Shown here in pieces: positions 7,733-15,098 of a stretch of DNA of 33,063 bases. The stretch lies in assembly GCA_041552055.1 (NCBI GenBank), contig JBFELO010000041.1:1-33063 (forward strand). Reading direction: 5' to 3'. The notes beneath the pieces are model-generated. The model was not told the origin of the DNA, did no database searches, and saw nothing but the letters and a program-made list of their open reading frames with translations. Source of the DNA: JBFELO01 sp041552055. GTDB taxonomy: Bacteria > Acidobacteriota > Thermoanaerobaculia > Thermoanaerobaculales > Sulfomarinibacteraceae. Position 1 is the first letter of the stretch. The number at the start of each line of letters is the position of its first letter. The position numbers were made by a program, and so were the translations under genes.

Positions 7733-7813
7733 GCGCCAGTCGACGAGACGAACTGGAAAAAGCATCATACCTCCTCCTTCCTCCGGCGGACCTCACGGTC
7801 CGCTTCCTTTTTT
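7733..7813 (+). ncRNA. candidate sigma-54-dependent small RNA, about 80 nt
   Basis: Between the sigma-54 promoter and a rho-independent terminator there is no credible plus-strand coding frame. The predicted RNA has three parts. A 5' hairpin pairs CCAGT (7736-7740) plus CG with CG and ACTGG (7752-7756), with one bulged A and a short purine-rich loop. An A-rich then pyrimidine-rich linker contains CCTCCTCCTTCCTCC (7770-7784). The terminator hairpin follows. The linker is complementary to Shine-Dalgarno sequences, like the exposed C-rich loops of many trans-acting sRNAs. The RNA is also antisense to the leader between the EBP and murB-like genes. Promoter, length and architecture are read from sequence; expression and function are inferred. 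Confidence 0.6.
7786..7813 (+). terminator. rho-independent terminator
   Basis: GCGGACC (7786-7792), loop TCAC, and GGTCCGC (7797-7803) form a perfect 7-bp GC-rich stem followed by TTCCTTTTTT (7804-7813). The T-run exists only in the plus orientation, so it ends rightward transcripts. Confidence 0.85.
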
Positions 7814-7879
7814 CTACTCGTCCCTCGGTCCGGTCTGCCCTCGACGTGTTGCGATGAAATCTGCTCTGGGTCGGAACCG

Positions 7880-9190
7880 TCACCGCGGGCCGTCACCAAG
7901 CCCGAGATTGCGAATGTGGTACAACAAACTCTGCCTCGAGATCCCGAGCTCACGCGCAGCAGCGCTTCGATTGCCGCCGTTCCTGCGCAACGCAGCCGTC
8001 AGCGTTCGCCGTCGGAACTCGGCCAGGGCCAGGTGCCACCTCCTCGAGGGCTCTGGCGCCCCCGGCTGCGTCGGCAGATGCGCCGGCGTCACCACACCTC
8101 CCGCCGCGCGCACCGCGGCGACCTCCACCGCATGCCGGAGCTCTCGGACGTTTCCAGGCCATCTGTGCGCAAGCAGTGATGCCTCCGCCGCTCGACTCCA
8201 ACGGCATGGGGGTAGTCGGTGCCGCCTCTCGAGATCATTCTGGAACAGGGACCTCAGCAGCAGCACGTCTTCTCGGCGCTCGCGCAGAGGCGGCACGATG
8301 ATCCGTACCGCTGCCAGGCGATAGTACAGATCCTCGCGAAAGGTGCCGGTCCCGATCGTCCGGCAAAGATCCGCGTTGGTGGCAGCGACGATCCGCACGT
8401 CCACCCGGTGGAATTGATCTGAACCAACCGGACGCACCTCGCCGGTCTCCAGAAACCTCAGCAGATGGACCTGCATCCCGAGGTCCACGTCTCCTACCTC
8501 ATCCAAGAACAACGTCCCGCCGTCGGCTCGGTCCACCAATCCCGGCCGCGAGCGGTCGGCACCCGTGAACGCCCCCCGCACCGAACCGAAGAGCTCTGCC
8601 TGGAGCAAGCTCCCGGGCATCGCGGCGATGTTGACCGGTACGAAGCTCCCGGTCCGATCAGAAAGGCCGTGCAAGGCCCGCGCAGCGACCTCCTTCCCGG
8701 CACCGGTCTCCCCCTCCAGGAGCACCGCAATGTCCGTCCGCGCGAACTTCCGCAACTCTCGCCGCAATTCCTGCGTGGCGCGGGAGGTCCCAACGATCCC
8801 CGTCTCCCGTTCGGCCTGCGCCGGCGTGGAGACCGGATCCGGCATCAACAGTCCGAACAGCGCGAGCAGCAACCTCCAACCGGGTTGGCCCGCGGGTGAT
8901 CCCCCGAGCGGTATGACCGAAAGCCCGTCCACCTCGTGTGGCGAGCCGCGTCGCCCTCCTCCGCAGCGCCACAGGGGTCGATCGTCGTCGCCGGACCGTA
9001 CCTCTAGACCGGTCAATCCGAGCGCATTGATCAGCCGGGAGAGATCTCGTTCGCCGAGCGCCTGGGGACCACCGATCTCCACCAGCTTCGCCATCACGTC
9101 CATTGCTTCGTCCGGCCGCGCGATCATCCAGAGGCCCTCGCCCCGCATGGACTGACGGCCCACCGGGCTGTGGTCGATCGCCCTCCGCAC
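7880..9190 (-). CDS. sigma-54 enhancer-binding transcriptional regulator
   Basis: This 436-aa protein has the AAA+ domain of bacterial EBPs: Walker A GETGAGKE (160-167), the sigma-54-contacting GAFTGA loop (206-211), Walker B GGTLFLDE (224-231), the FREDLYYRL segment (284-292) and WPGNVREL (344-351). A Fis-type helix-turn-helix with NRSAAARELGISRQSL follows at the C-terminus. The N-terminal 130 residues are not a receiver domain and I cannot assign them; they may be a diverged sensor. With an intact GAFTGA it should activate RpoN promoters, and a perfect one lies 160 bp past its stop on the other strand. The start is a GTG at 9190; a later ATG (residue 15 or 22) is also plausible. It lies 43 bp after aroA on the same strand. 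Confidence 0.93.
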   Translation of the reverse strand: MRRAIDHSPVGRQSMRGEGLWMIARPDEAMDVMAKLVEIGGPQALGERDLSRLINALGLTGLEVRSGDDDRPLWRCGGGRRGSPHEVDGLSVIPLGGSPAGQPGWRLLLALFGLLMPDPVSTPAQAERETGIVGTSRATQELRRELRKFARTDIAVLLEGETGAGKEVAARALHGLSDRTGSFVPVNIAAMPGSLLQAELFGSVRGAFTGADRSRPGLVDRADGGTLFLDEVGDVDLGMQVHLLRFLETGEVRPVGSDQFHRVDVRIVAATNADLCRTIGTGTFREDLYYRLAAVRIIVPPLRERREDVLLLRSLFQNDLERRHRLPPCRWSRAAEASLLAHRWPGNVRELRHAVEVAAVRAAGGVVTPAHLPTQPGAPEPSRRWHLALAEFRRRTLTAALRRNGGNRSAAARELGISRQSLLYHIRNLGLGDGPR

Positions 9191-9233
9191 CTAGAGCCCG
9201 GCGAGATGGGCAGCGACGCCAGCCAACCGAGGG

Positions 9234-10520
9234 TCACGGCGGGTGTCCCTCTCCCGGTGCCTCGAGAACACGGTCCCACGCATCCCAGAACCCGGGGAAC
9301 GATTTCACGACGCAGGCGGGATCGTCGAGTTCTATCGGGCCGGCCGCGAGCGCGGCAACCGCCATCGCCATCGCGATCCGATGGTCATCGGCGGCCGTAG
9401 CGGTGCGTACGAGGTGGCTGGCACGGGTCATTGAACCAACGACTGTTACCTGATCTCGGCCGCGTTCGAACTGGCACCCGAGTCGTTCGAGGTTTTCGAT
9501 CATCACCGACAGCCGGTCGCTCTCCTTGTGCTCGAGGTGCGCGAGGCCGGTGAGTCGTGACCCGGGTGGAACGGCCACCGACACCACCACGAGTGCCGGA
9601 AACAGATCCGGCGTGTCACTCAGGTCGGCGATGAACGGTTCGCGGGCCGGTCCTCGAAACCTGAATCCCCTCTCAACGACCTCCGCGTCGACGCCGGCCG
9701 CCTGCAGGATGTCGACGATCATCTTATCGCCCTGACGGCTCGTGGCCGACAGCGGGTGGACGGTCACCTCCCCGCCAGCCACGGCAGCCGCGGCGGCCAT
9801 GAAGGCAACGGCCGACCAATCACCTTCCACGTCCACGGTGGCGGTGCGCCCCGTGCCATGGGCGACCTGCAGACGTCGACAATCGGTGCTTCGGTGCACA
9901 TCGATTCCAAACTCCTGCATGACATCCACAGTCAGATCGACATACGGTCGAGATGGCAGCTCGCCCAAGACCTCGAGATCGAGATCGGACCGCATCAACG
10001 GTGCCGCGAGCAACAATGAGCTCACGAATTGGGATGACACCTCAGGTCGGATCGCGACTCTCCCACCATTCAGAAGGACGCCTTCGATCTCCGCTGGTAA
10101 TCTCCCGTCGCTGCTCGTCACACGACCACCGAGTCCGTCGATCGCATCAAACAACGGCTGCATGGGCCGCTGCCGCAGTCGCTCCGTACCATCCATTCGA
10201 ACACGGCCGGGTGATGCGGCGAGCAGCCCCAGCATGAGGCGGGCCCCTGTCCCGGAGTTGCCGAGCCAAAGCTCCGGAACATCCTCGGGTATTTCGCGAC
10301 GTCCAATGCGAATCGAATCGATCCACGTCACGTCCCAACCCGCCGCCGCCAAAGCGTCAGCGAGGACACGCGTGTCGTCGCAGTCGAGCGGATTGCGAAC
10401 CTCGCCGCCGCCAACCACCGCGGCGGCAACGAGAGCCCGATTGGTCACGCTCTTGGACGGCGGCACCTCCACACGAGCAGAAAGGTCAGAGACTGGACCT
10501 CGAAGGATTCTGGCAGCCAC
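9234..10520 (-). CDS. aroA: 3-phosphoshikimate 1-carboxyvinyltransferase (EPSP synthase)
   Basis: EPSP synthase transfers enolpyruvate from PEP to shikimate-3-phosphate in the shikimate pathway. Family motifs are present in order: PSKSVTNRAL near the N-terminus, LGNSGTGARLM, RPMQPLFDAIDGLG, SSQFVSSLLLAAPL, SRPYVDLT, VEGDWSAVAF, HKESDRL, DDHRIAMAMA and KSFPGFW. The motif LGNSGTGARLM differs from the common LGNAGTAMRPL form. The frame extends upstream to 10601, but the GTG at 10520 with GGAGG 4 nt before it gives 428 aa, the normal family length, and avoids overlap with the LpxH-like gene. It is 26 bp downstream of that gene and probably cotranscribed. Confidence 0.94.
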   Translation of the reverse strand: MAARILRGPVSDLSARVEVPPSKSVTNRALVAAAVVGGGEVRNPLDCDDTRVLADALAAAGWDVTWIDSIRIGRREIPEDVPELWLGNSGTGARLMLGLLAASPGRVRMDGTERLRQRPMQPLFDAIDGLGGRVTSSDGRLPAEIEGVLLNGGRVAIRPEVSSQFVSSLLLAAPLMRSDLDLEVLGELPSRPYVDLTVDVMQEFGIDVHRSTDCRRLQVAHGTGRTATVDVEGDWSAVAFMAAAAAVAGGEVTVHPLSATSRQGDKMIVDILQAAGVDAEVVERGFRFRGPAREPFIADLSDTPDLFPALVVVSVAVPPGSRLTGLAHLEHKESDRLSVMIENLERLGCQFERGRDQVTVVGSMTRASHLVRTATAADDHRIAMAMAVAALAAGPIELDDPACVVKSFPGFWDAWDRVLEAPGEGHPP

Positions 10521-10546
10521 TTCTCCTCCAGTGTGCCGGCGTTCCG

Positions 10547-11305
10547 TCAGGGCGGCGGCGGTGGGTCGCATGGCGCGAGACGGGCGTCCACAAACGACCA
10601 CTCACCGTCCGTATCCACCGCCAATGACTGGGTCGTGTCCAGCCAGGCCGGAACCACCAGTGCCTGCCGCTCCCCGTCCGAACACTGCCACCAGCGGTGG
10701 AAGTGTCCCCAGAGAAGGACGTCGACCCCGTCGGCCCACGCTCGACTGGCTGATCTGTGTAACGCCTTTTCCGGAGTGTGGTACCGAAACCGCTGGTTCG
10801 TTTTCGCGAGCCGGGCTTCCATCGAGCGGACGATGCCTACGGCCACGGATCGCGGGAGCAATCGCGCCCAGACGCGGGCGAGTGCGCCCTTGGAAAACCT
10901 CGACCAGAACTGGTACTTCAGGTCTCTCAGGTTGACCAGGTCGCCGTGGTCCAGGCGATACCGACGCGGTCCGGCGTCGAACTCAAAGATACGACCGGTC
11001 CAGTCGACTCGCTCCAGCAAGTCCTCTTCCTCGAGGAAGAAATCCCGATTGCCCTCGATGAGGCCGATTCTGAGGCCCCCTGAACGCGCGACGTCCCACG
11101 CCGCCATGACCTCGTGTACCGCTCCCGTCCAGAACTTCGACATTCCGATCAGATACTGGAACGCGTCCCCGAGGTAGATGAGCTCCGCAAACCCGCTCTC
11201 CGGCAGGGTTCTCACGAGTCGGGCCATCTCCAGCGCGTCACCCCCGCGCTGACCTACGTGAGCGTCTGCAATCACGAGCCGTTTCACGGGTGCATAGTAA
11301 CCCAC
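10547..11305 (-). CDS. LpxH-like metallophosphoesterase
   Basis: This 252-aa calcineurin-like phosphoesterase shows the metal-binding signature: DAH (14-16), YLGD (44-47), GNRDFF (85-90), HGD (120-122) and GHFH near residue 196. GNRDF rather than GNHD is characteristic of the UDP-2,3-diacylglucosamine hydrolase (LpxH) branch, which releases UMP to give lipid X in lipid A synthesis. Exact substrate is not proven and related families act on other nucleotides. Two GTG starts are possible (11305 and 11287); the first has a GGAG/AGGAAA region upstream. The C-terminus ends in a run of prolines. A 141-bp gap separates it from serC. Confidence 0.85.
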   Translation of the reverse strand: MGYYAPVKRLVIADAHVGQRGGDALEMARLVRTLPESGFAELIYLGDAFQYLIGMSKFWTGAVHEVMAAWDVARSGGLRIGLIEGNRDFFLEEEDLLERVDWTGRIFEFDAGPRRYRLDHGDLVNLRDLKYQFWSRFSKGALARVWARLLPRSVAVGIVRSMEARLAKTNQRFRYHTPEKALHRSASRAWADGVDVLLWGHFHRWWQCSDGERQALVVPAWLDTTQSLAVDTDGEWSFVDARLAPCDPPPPP

Positions 11306-11446
11306 GAGTTTCCTATCTCCGTGAGGTAGGAAGGTTGTCTCGGGGTTCCGGTCGCCTTTCCCGGAGGACCAGCGCCTTCGCCCTGGGGCACGGTGCCAGC
11401 CAAGGTCGGCTCATCCCCACCTTGCACACGAAAGCCTACGTCGGGC

Positions 11447-12532
11447 CTACCCGTTGACCCTGGCGAACTCCACCATAAACTGTGCCAGCGCCTCGATACC
11501 TTCCGGATCCATCGCGTTGTAGATCGAGGCACGACAGCCGCCCACCGAGCGATGGCCCTTGAGGCCGAACATCCCCTGCTCGCGTGCCTCGGCCACGAAG
11601 CGAGCCTCGAGCTCTTCGCTCGTAAGTCTCCACACCACGTTCATCACCGATCGACTGCCCGGATCCACCGGGCATCGGTAGAAGTCGGGGTGTTCCTCTA
11701 TGACACCGTACAGGCGCGCCGCCTTGGCGCGATTTCGCGCCTCCATGGCGACGAGGCCCCCGAGGCCTTTGATCCACGCCAGTACGTTACGCATCATGTA
11801 GATCGCGAAGGTCGGCGGCGTGTTGTACAGGGAGTCCTTCGCGACATGTGTCGCATACGACAACATGGTCGGGACGTCATCATTGGCGCGTTCGACCCAG
11901 CCCCGCGACACGATGACCACGGTCACGCCGGACGGGCCCAAGTTCTTCTGTGCGCCGGCGTAGATCAGCCCGAACCGGTTGGCATCGAACGGACGCCACA
12001 ACAGATCCGACGACATGTCGGCCACGAGCGGCACGGCGCCAGTGTCCGGAAAATCGTGAAACTGGGTCCCCTTGATGGTGTTGTTCGATGTCAAATGCAC
12101 ATAGGCCGCCCCGGCATCGAGGTCCAGCTCCTCCGGGGTCGGAACCCTTGTGAAGCCGCTCTCCTCCGCGGATCCCGCGACACGCGCACTGGCGACGATC
12201 CCCGCCTCCTTGATCGCCTTCTGCGACCACGACCCGGTGATGATGTAGTCTGCCGAGCCGCCCGGTGGGATAAAGTTGACTGGAATCATCGCGAACTGCA
12301 ACGACGCCCCACCCTGCAGAAACAGCACCGCATGGTCGTCGTCCAGACCGAGCAGCTCCGCGAACAGGTCCATCGCCTCGTGATGCACCTGGTCGTACTC
12401 TTTGGAGCGGTGCGAGGTTTCCATCACCGACATCCCGGTGCCTTCCCACTCGACCAGCTCGTCGCGCGCTCGCTCGAGGACGGCAACGGGCAGGGTCGCG
12501 GGTCCGGCGTAGAAGTTCCAGCTCCTGGTCAT
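11447..12532 (-). CDS. serC: phosphoserine aminotransferase
   Basis: SerC converts 3-phosphohydroxypyruvate and glutamate to phosphoserine using PLP in the cytoplasm. The 361-aa length and motifs fit the family: NFYAGPATLP at the start, GMSVMETSHRS (33-43), FLQGGASLQF (71-80), HLTSNNTIKGTQ, and the PLP lysine in YAGAQKNLGPSG (Lys196). RSVGGCRASIYNA near the C-terminus is the conserved phosphate-contact region. It follows serA by 12 bp, so the two steps of serine synthesis are cotranscribed. It ends in TAG, showing that TAG is an ordinary stop in this genome. Confidence 0.97.
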   Translation of the reverse strand: MTRSWNFYAGPATLPVAVLERARDELVEWEGTGMSVMETSHRSKEYDQVHHEAMDLFAELLGLDDDHAVLFLQGGASLQFAMIPVNFIPPGGSADYIITGSWSQKAIKEAGIVASARVAGSAEESGFTRVPTPEELDLDAGAAYVHLTSNNTIKGTQFHDFPDTGAVPLVADMSSDLLWRPFDANRFGLIYAGAQKNLGPSGVTVVIVSRGWVERANDDVPTMLSYATHVAKDSLYNTPPTFAIYMMRNVLAWIKGLGGLVAMEARNRAKAARLYGVIEEHPDFYRCPVDPGSRSVMNVVWRLTSEELEARFVAEAREQGMFGLKGHRSVGGCRASIYNAMDPEGIEALAQFMVEFARVNG

Positions 12533-12544
12533 GGTCGCCTCCCC

Positions 12545-13426
12545 TCAGGCGGTGTGTTGCACGAAATCTTCGAGTATCCGCACGATGATATCGCCGATTC
12601 TCAGCATGTTCTCGCGCGATGACGCCCCGAGGTGCGGCGTCATGATCACGTTTGGCGCGTCGTACAGCGCGCACTCCGGATCGGGCGGGTCCGAGTGCCA
12701 GACGTCGGTGGCATATGCCCTCGCTTTGCCGCTGCGCAGGGCCTCCACCATGTCCGCCTCGTTCACGCACTTCCCGCGGGCCGTGTTGACGATCACCACG
12801 CCGTCACGCATCGCCTCGATCGTTTCACGGTTGATCATGCCCCGCGTCTCCTCCGTCAGCGGGACGTGCAGAGAAATGTAGTCGGACAGCGCCAGCAACT
12901 CCTCCATCGTGACGAGGTCAACCAGCTCGTGGCTCTTCAGAAGCGGGTCGTAGGCGACGACTCGCATCCCGAAACCGATGGACCGTCGCGCCAACTCGGT
13001 GCCGATGTTCCCCGCCCCGACCAGACCCAGCGTCTTGCCCATCAGCTCCGTTCGCTTGAGCTCCTTCTTGAGCCATTTCCGCTCGACCATCCCGAGATGG
13101 CCCTCGACAAGACGCGTCGGCACGGCGAGCATGAGCGCGAACGCCAGCTCCGCCACGGCCACCGCCGAAGCCTCGGCGGTGTTGAACACCTGGATGCCCT
13201 TCGACCGCGCATAATCGACGTCGATGTTGTCGAGCCCGACCCCGCCCCGGATGATGAGCCTGAGATTCTTGGCACGGTCGATGTAGCCCCGATCGCACCT
13301 GGTCTTCGATCGGACCAGCACCACGTCGACCTCGGACATCTGGTCCTTGTCGTCCGTGACCTCACCAAACCCCTTCAACTTCTCCGGCAACGATGGATCG
13401 AACGCGTCCGAAATCAGAATCTTCAT
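12545..13426 (-). CDS. serA: D-3-phosphoglycerate dehydrogenase, short form
   Basis: SerA oxidises 3-phosphoglycerate to 3-phosphohydroxypyruvate with NAD+. The protein has the D-2-hydroxyacid dehydrogenase layout: RGGVGLDNID, the Rossmann loop GLVGAGNIG (about 134-142), catalytic Arg in VNTARGK (about 217) and catalytic His in TPHLGAS (about 265). At about 293 aa it is the short type without the C-terminal ACT regulatory domain, so feedback inhibition by serine through ACT is not expected. The ATG at 13426 has AGGAGG 8 nt upstream; a GTG one codon earlier is less likely. It lies 22 bp after DUF1015 and 12 bp before serC. Confidence 0.95.
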   Translation of the reverse strand: MKILISDAFDPSLPEKLKGFGEVTDDKDQMSEVDVVLVRSKTRCDRGYIDRAKNLRLIIRGGVGLDNIDVDYARSKGIQVFNTAEASAVAVAELAFALMLAVPTRLVEGHLGMVERKWLKKELKRTELMGKTLGLVGAGNIGTELARRSIGFGMRVVAYDPLLKSHELVDLVTMEELLALSDYISLHVPLTEETRGMINRETIEAMRDGVVIVNTARGKCVNEADMVEALRSGKARAYATDVWHSDPPDPECALYDAPNVIMTPHLGASSRENMLRIGDIIVRILEDFVQHTA

Positions 13427-13448
13427 CACATCATCCTCCTGTGCTCCG

Positions 13449-14690
13449 TCAATCTCCGAGTGGGCGGACGATCAGTCCCGATCGGAGTTTCGGCTCGAAC
13501 CAGGTCGATTTCGGCGGCATGACCTTGCCCGCGTCAGCGACTGCGAACAGCTGCGAGATCGAGGTTGGGTAGAGTGCGAAGGCCACCGCCCATCGTCCCG
13601 AATCCACCAGACGTTCCAGCTCCCCCAGTCCTCTGATTCCGCCCACGAAATCGACACGTTGATCGCTCCTCGGATCACCGATTCCGAGCACCGGGGCCAG
13701 CAGGTTGTCCTGCAGGATCGCCACATCGAGCCCCTGCACCGGATCCTGATCCGGATAGGTTCCCGGTCTCGCCGTCAGCAGGTACCAGTGCCCGGCCAGA
13801 TACATGCCGAAGGTGTTGCGCCTGGTAGGCCGGCCCAGTTCCACCCGTGCGACATCAAAGCTCTCCGCCACCTCGCTGAGGCACGCGTCGACGGTTCGGC
13901 CGTTCAGGTCGGCCACCACTCGGTTGTAGTCGAGAATCTTCATCTGATCGTCCGGAAACAGCACCGCGAGAAAGAAGTTGTACGGTTCCTCGCCGGAGTG
14001 GTTCGGGTTGGCGTCGCGCCGAGCGGCCCGGATACGCACCGCTGCCGCCGAACGGTGGTGGCCATCGGCGACGTACAACTCGGGTACCGAGCGAAACGCA
14101 TCCACCAAGGCGTCACGGTCCTCCGCGTGATCGATAACCCACAGCGCGTGCTGGATCCCATCCGGCGCGACGAAATCATATGTAGGTGCGGCGTCGGTCA
14201 GACGAACCACGAGGCCATCGATGTCGGGTCGCGCCTTGTACGTCAGGAAGACCGGCCCAGTGTTCGCATCCAGGGCATCGATGTGTCGGGTGCGGTCGTC
14301 CTCCTTGGCCGGCCTGGTGTGCTCGTGCTTCTTGATCAGATCCCGCTCATACTCGTCGACACTTGCCCCAATCACGAGGCCGGTCTGAACGTGGTTGCCC
14401 ATTCGCTGCCGATACAGGTAGAGCGCCGGTCCCGGATCGCGGATCAATACCTCGTCCTCGATCAGCCGTTTGAGGTTCTCGGCACCCTTCTCATAGACCT
14501 CCGGTGCGTACAGATCCGTCCCGGGAGGAAGATCGATTTCGGGTTTGACCACGTGCAGGAACGACAACGGGTTGTCGGCCGCCATCTGTCTCGCCTCCTC
14601 GCTCGACAGCACGTCGTACGGGGGGCTCGCCACGCGCTCGGCAAACTCGGAACGGGGACGAAATGCTCGAAACGGTTCGATGCGCGCCAT
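13449..14690 (-). CDS. DUF1015 family protein
   Basis: This protein of about 413 aa carries the DUF1015 hallmarks: RAFRP at the start, ASPPYDVLSSEEAR, NPLSFLHVVKPEID, IKKHEHTRPAKEDDRTRHIDAL split over adjacent segments, GPVFLTY and VADGHHRSAAA. The biochemical function of DUF1015 is not established; genomic linkage to serA/serC, seen here with a 22-bp gap, is recurrent in bacteria and suggests a role tied to serine metabolism. The ATG at 14690 has AGGAGAG upstream; a longer frame to 14945 lacks support. A CRP/FNR-like palindrome sits 36-51 nt before the start codon, so this gene probably heads the operon and may be controlled by that family. Confidence 0.93.
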   Translation of the reverse strand: MARIEPFRAFRPRSEFAERVASPPYDVLSSEEARQMAADNPLSFLHVVKPEIDLPPGTDLYAPEVYEKGAENLKRLIEDEVLIRDPGPALYLYRQRMGNHVQTGLVIGASVDEYERDLIKKHEHTRPAKEDDRTRHIDALDANTGPVFLTYKARPDIDGLVVRLTDAAPTYDFVAPDGIQHALWVIDHAEDRDALVDAFRSVPELYVADGHHRSAAAVRIRAARRDANPNHSGEEPYNFFLAVLFPDDQMKILDYNRVVADLNGRTVDACLSEVAESFDVARVELGRPTRRNTFGMYLAGHWYLLTARPGTYPDQDPVQGLDVAILQDNLLAPVLGIGDPRSDQRVDFVGGIRGLGELERLVDSGRWAVAFALYPTSISQLFAVADAGKVMPPKSTWFEPKLRSGLIVRPLGD

Positions 14691-14725
14691 TGCTCTCTCC
14701 TGATGGTCCCGGGCTCCGCAGGACA

Positions 14726-14741
14726 CGTGAAATCTATCACA
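14726..14741. promoter_or_regulatory. CRP/FNR-family binding site candidate
   Basis: CGTGA-N6-TCACA on the plus strand reads TGTGA-N6-TCACG on the minus strand, matching 9 of 10 conserved positions of the CRP half-sites. It is 36 nt upstream of the DUF1015 start codon in the divergent region between the DUF1015-serA-serC operon and the beta-propeller gene. Which regulator binds is unknown. Confidence 0.5.
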
Positions 14742-14885
14742 ATCCCCGTGTTTCAACCACCGGCCAGGAACCACGAACTGACGTCGCCTGAGCGATCGTC
14801 TTGCACGTCGAGATCTTCCCTGCTGGAGCCCCTTTCGACATCGACAGAATCTAGCTAGAGAGAATCTCAGAATTGCGAGTAAATC

Positions 14886-14914
14886 TTGACACACCCATCC
14901 ACACGTTTTACGCT
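14886..14914 (+). promoter_or_regulatory. sigma-70 promoter for the beta-propeller gene
   Basis: TTGACA (14886-14891), 17 nt, then TACGCT (14909-14914). The predicted start near 14921 leaves a leader of almost 180 nt before the ATG at 15099. The leader is open in the same frame, so a longer N-terminus is formally possible, but the signal peptide and ribosome site favour 15099. Confidence 0.6.
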
Positions 14915-15098
14915 CGCTGAGAAGTCCACAACGATCATGAACCATCGTGGAACTCCGATCGATGTCGATGCGTATCGGCGCGAACGAGGCAGCCGCGTGT
15001 CGCTGGCGGCGGCGAAACCGGTTGCCCGGACCGCGCCGGGAGGCACCGCCCCTGACCGCCAGTCAGCGGCATCGAATCGGGGGAAGGAGGCTGCCCGC

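Noticed and set aside
11306..11446. Possible riboswitch or structured leader between serC and the LpxH-like gene
   Set aside because: Short hairpins can be drawn (CAAGGT/ACCTTG, GGCA/TGCC) but no known riboswitch core or SRP RNA motif fits.
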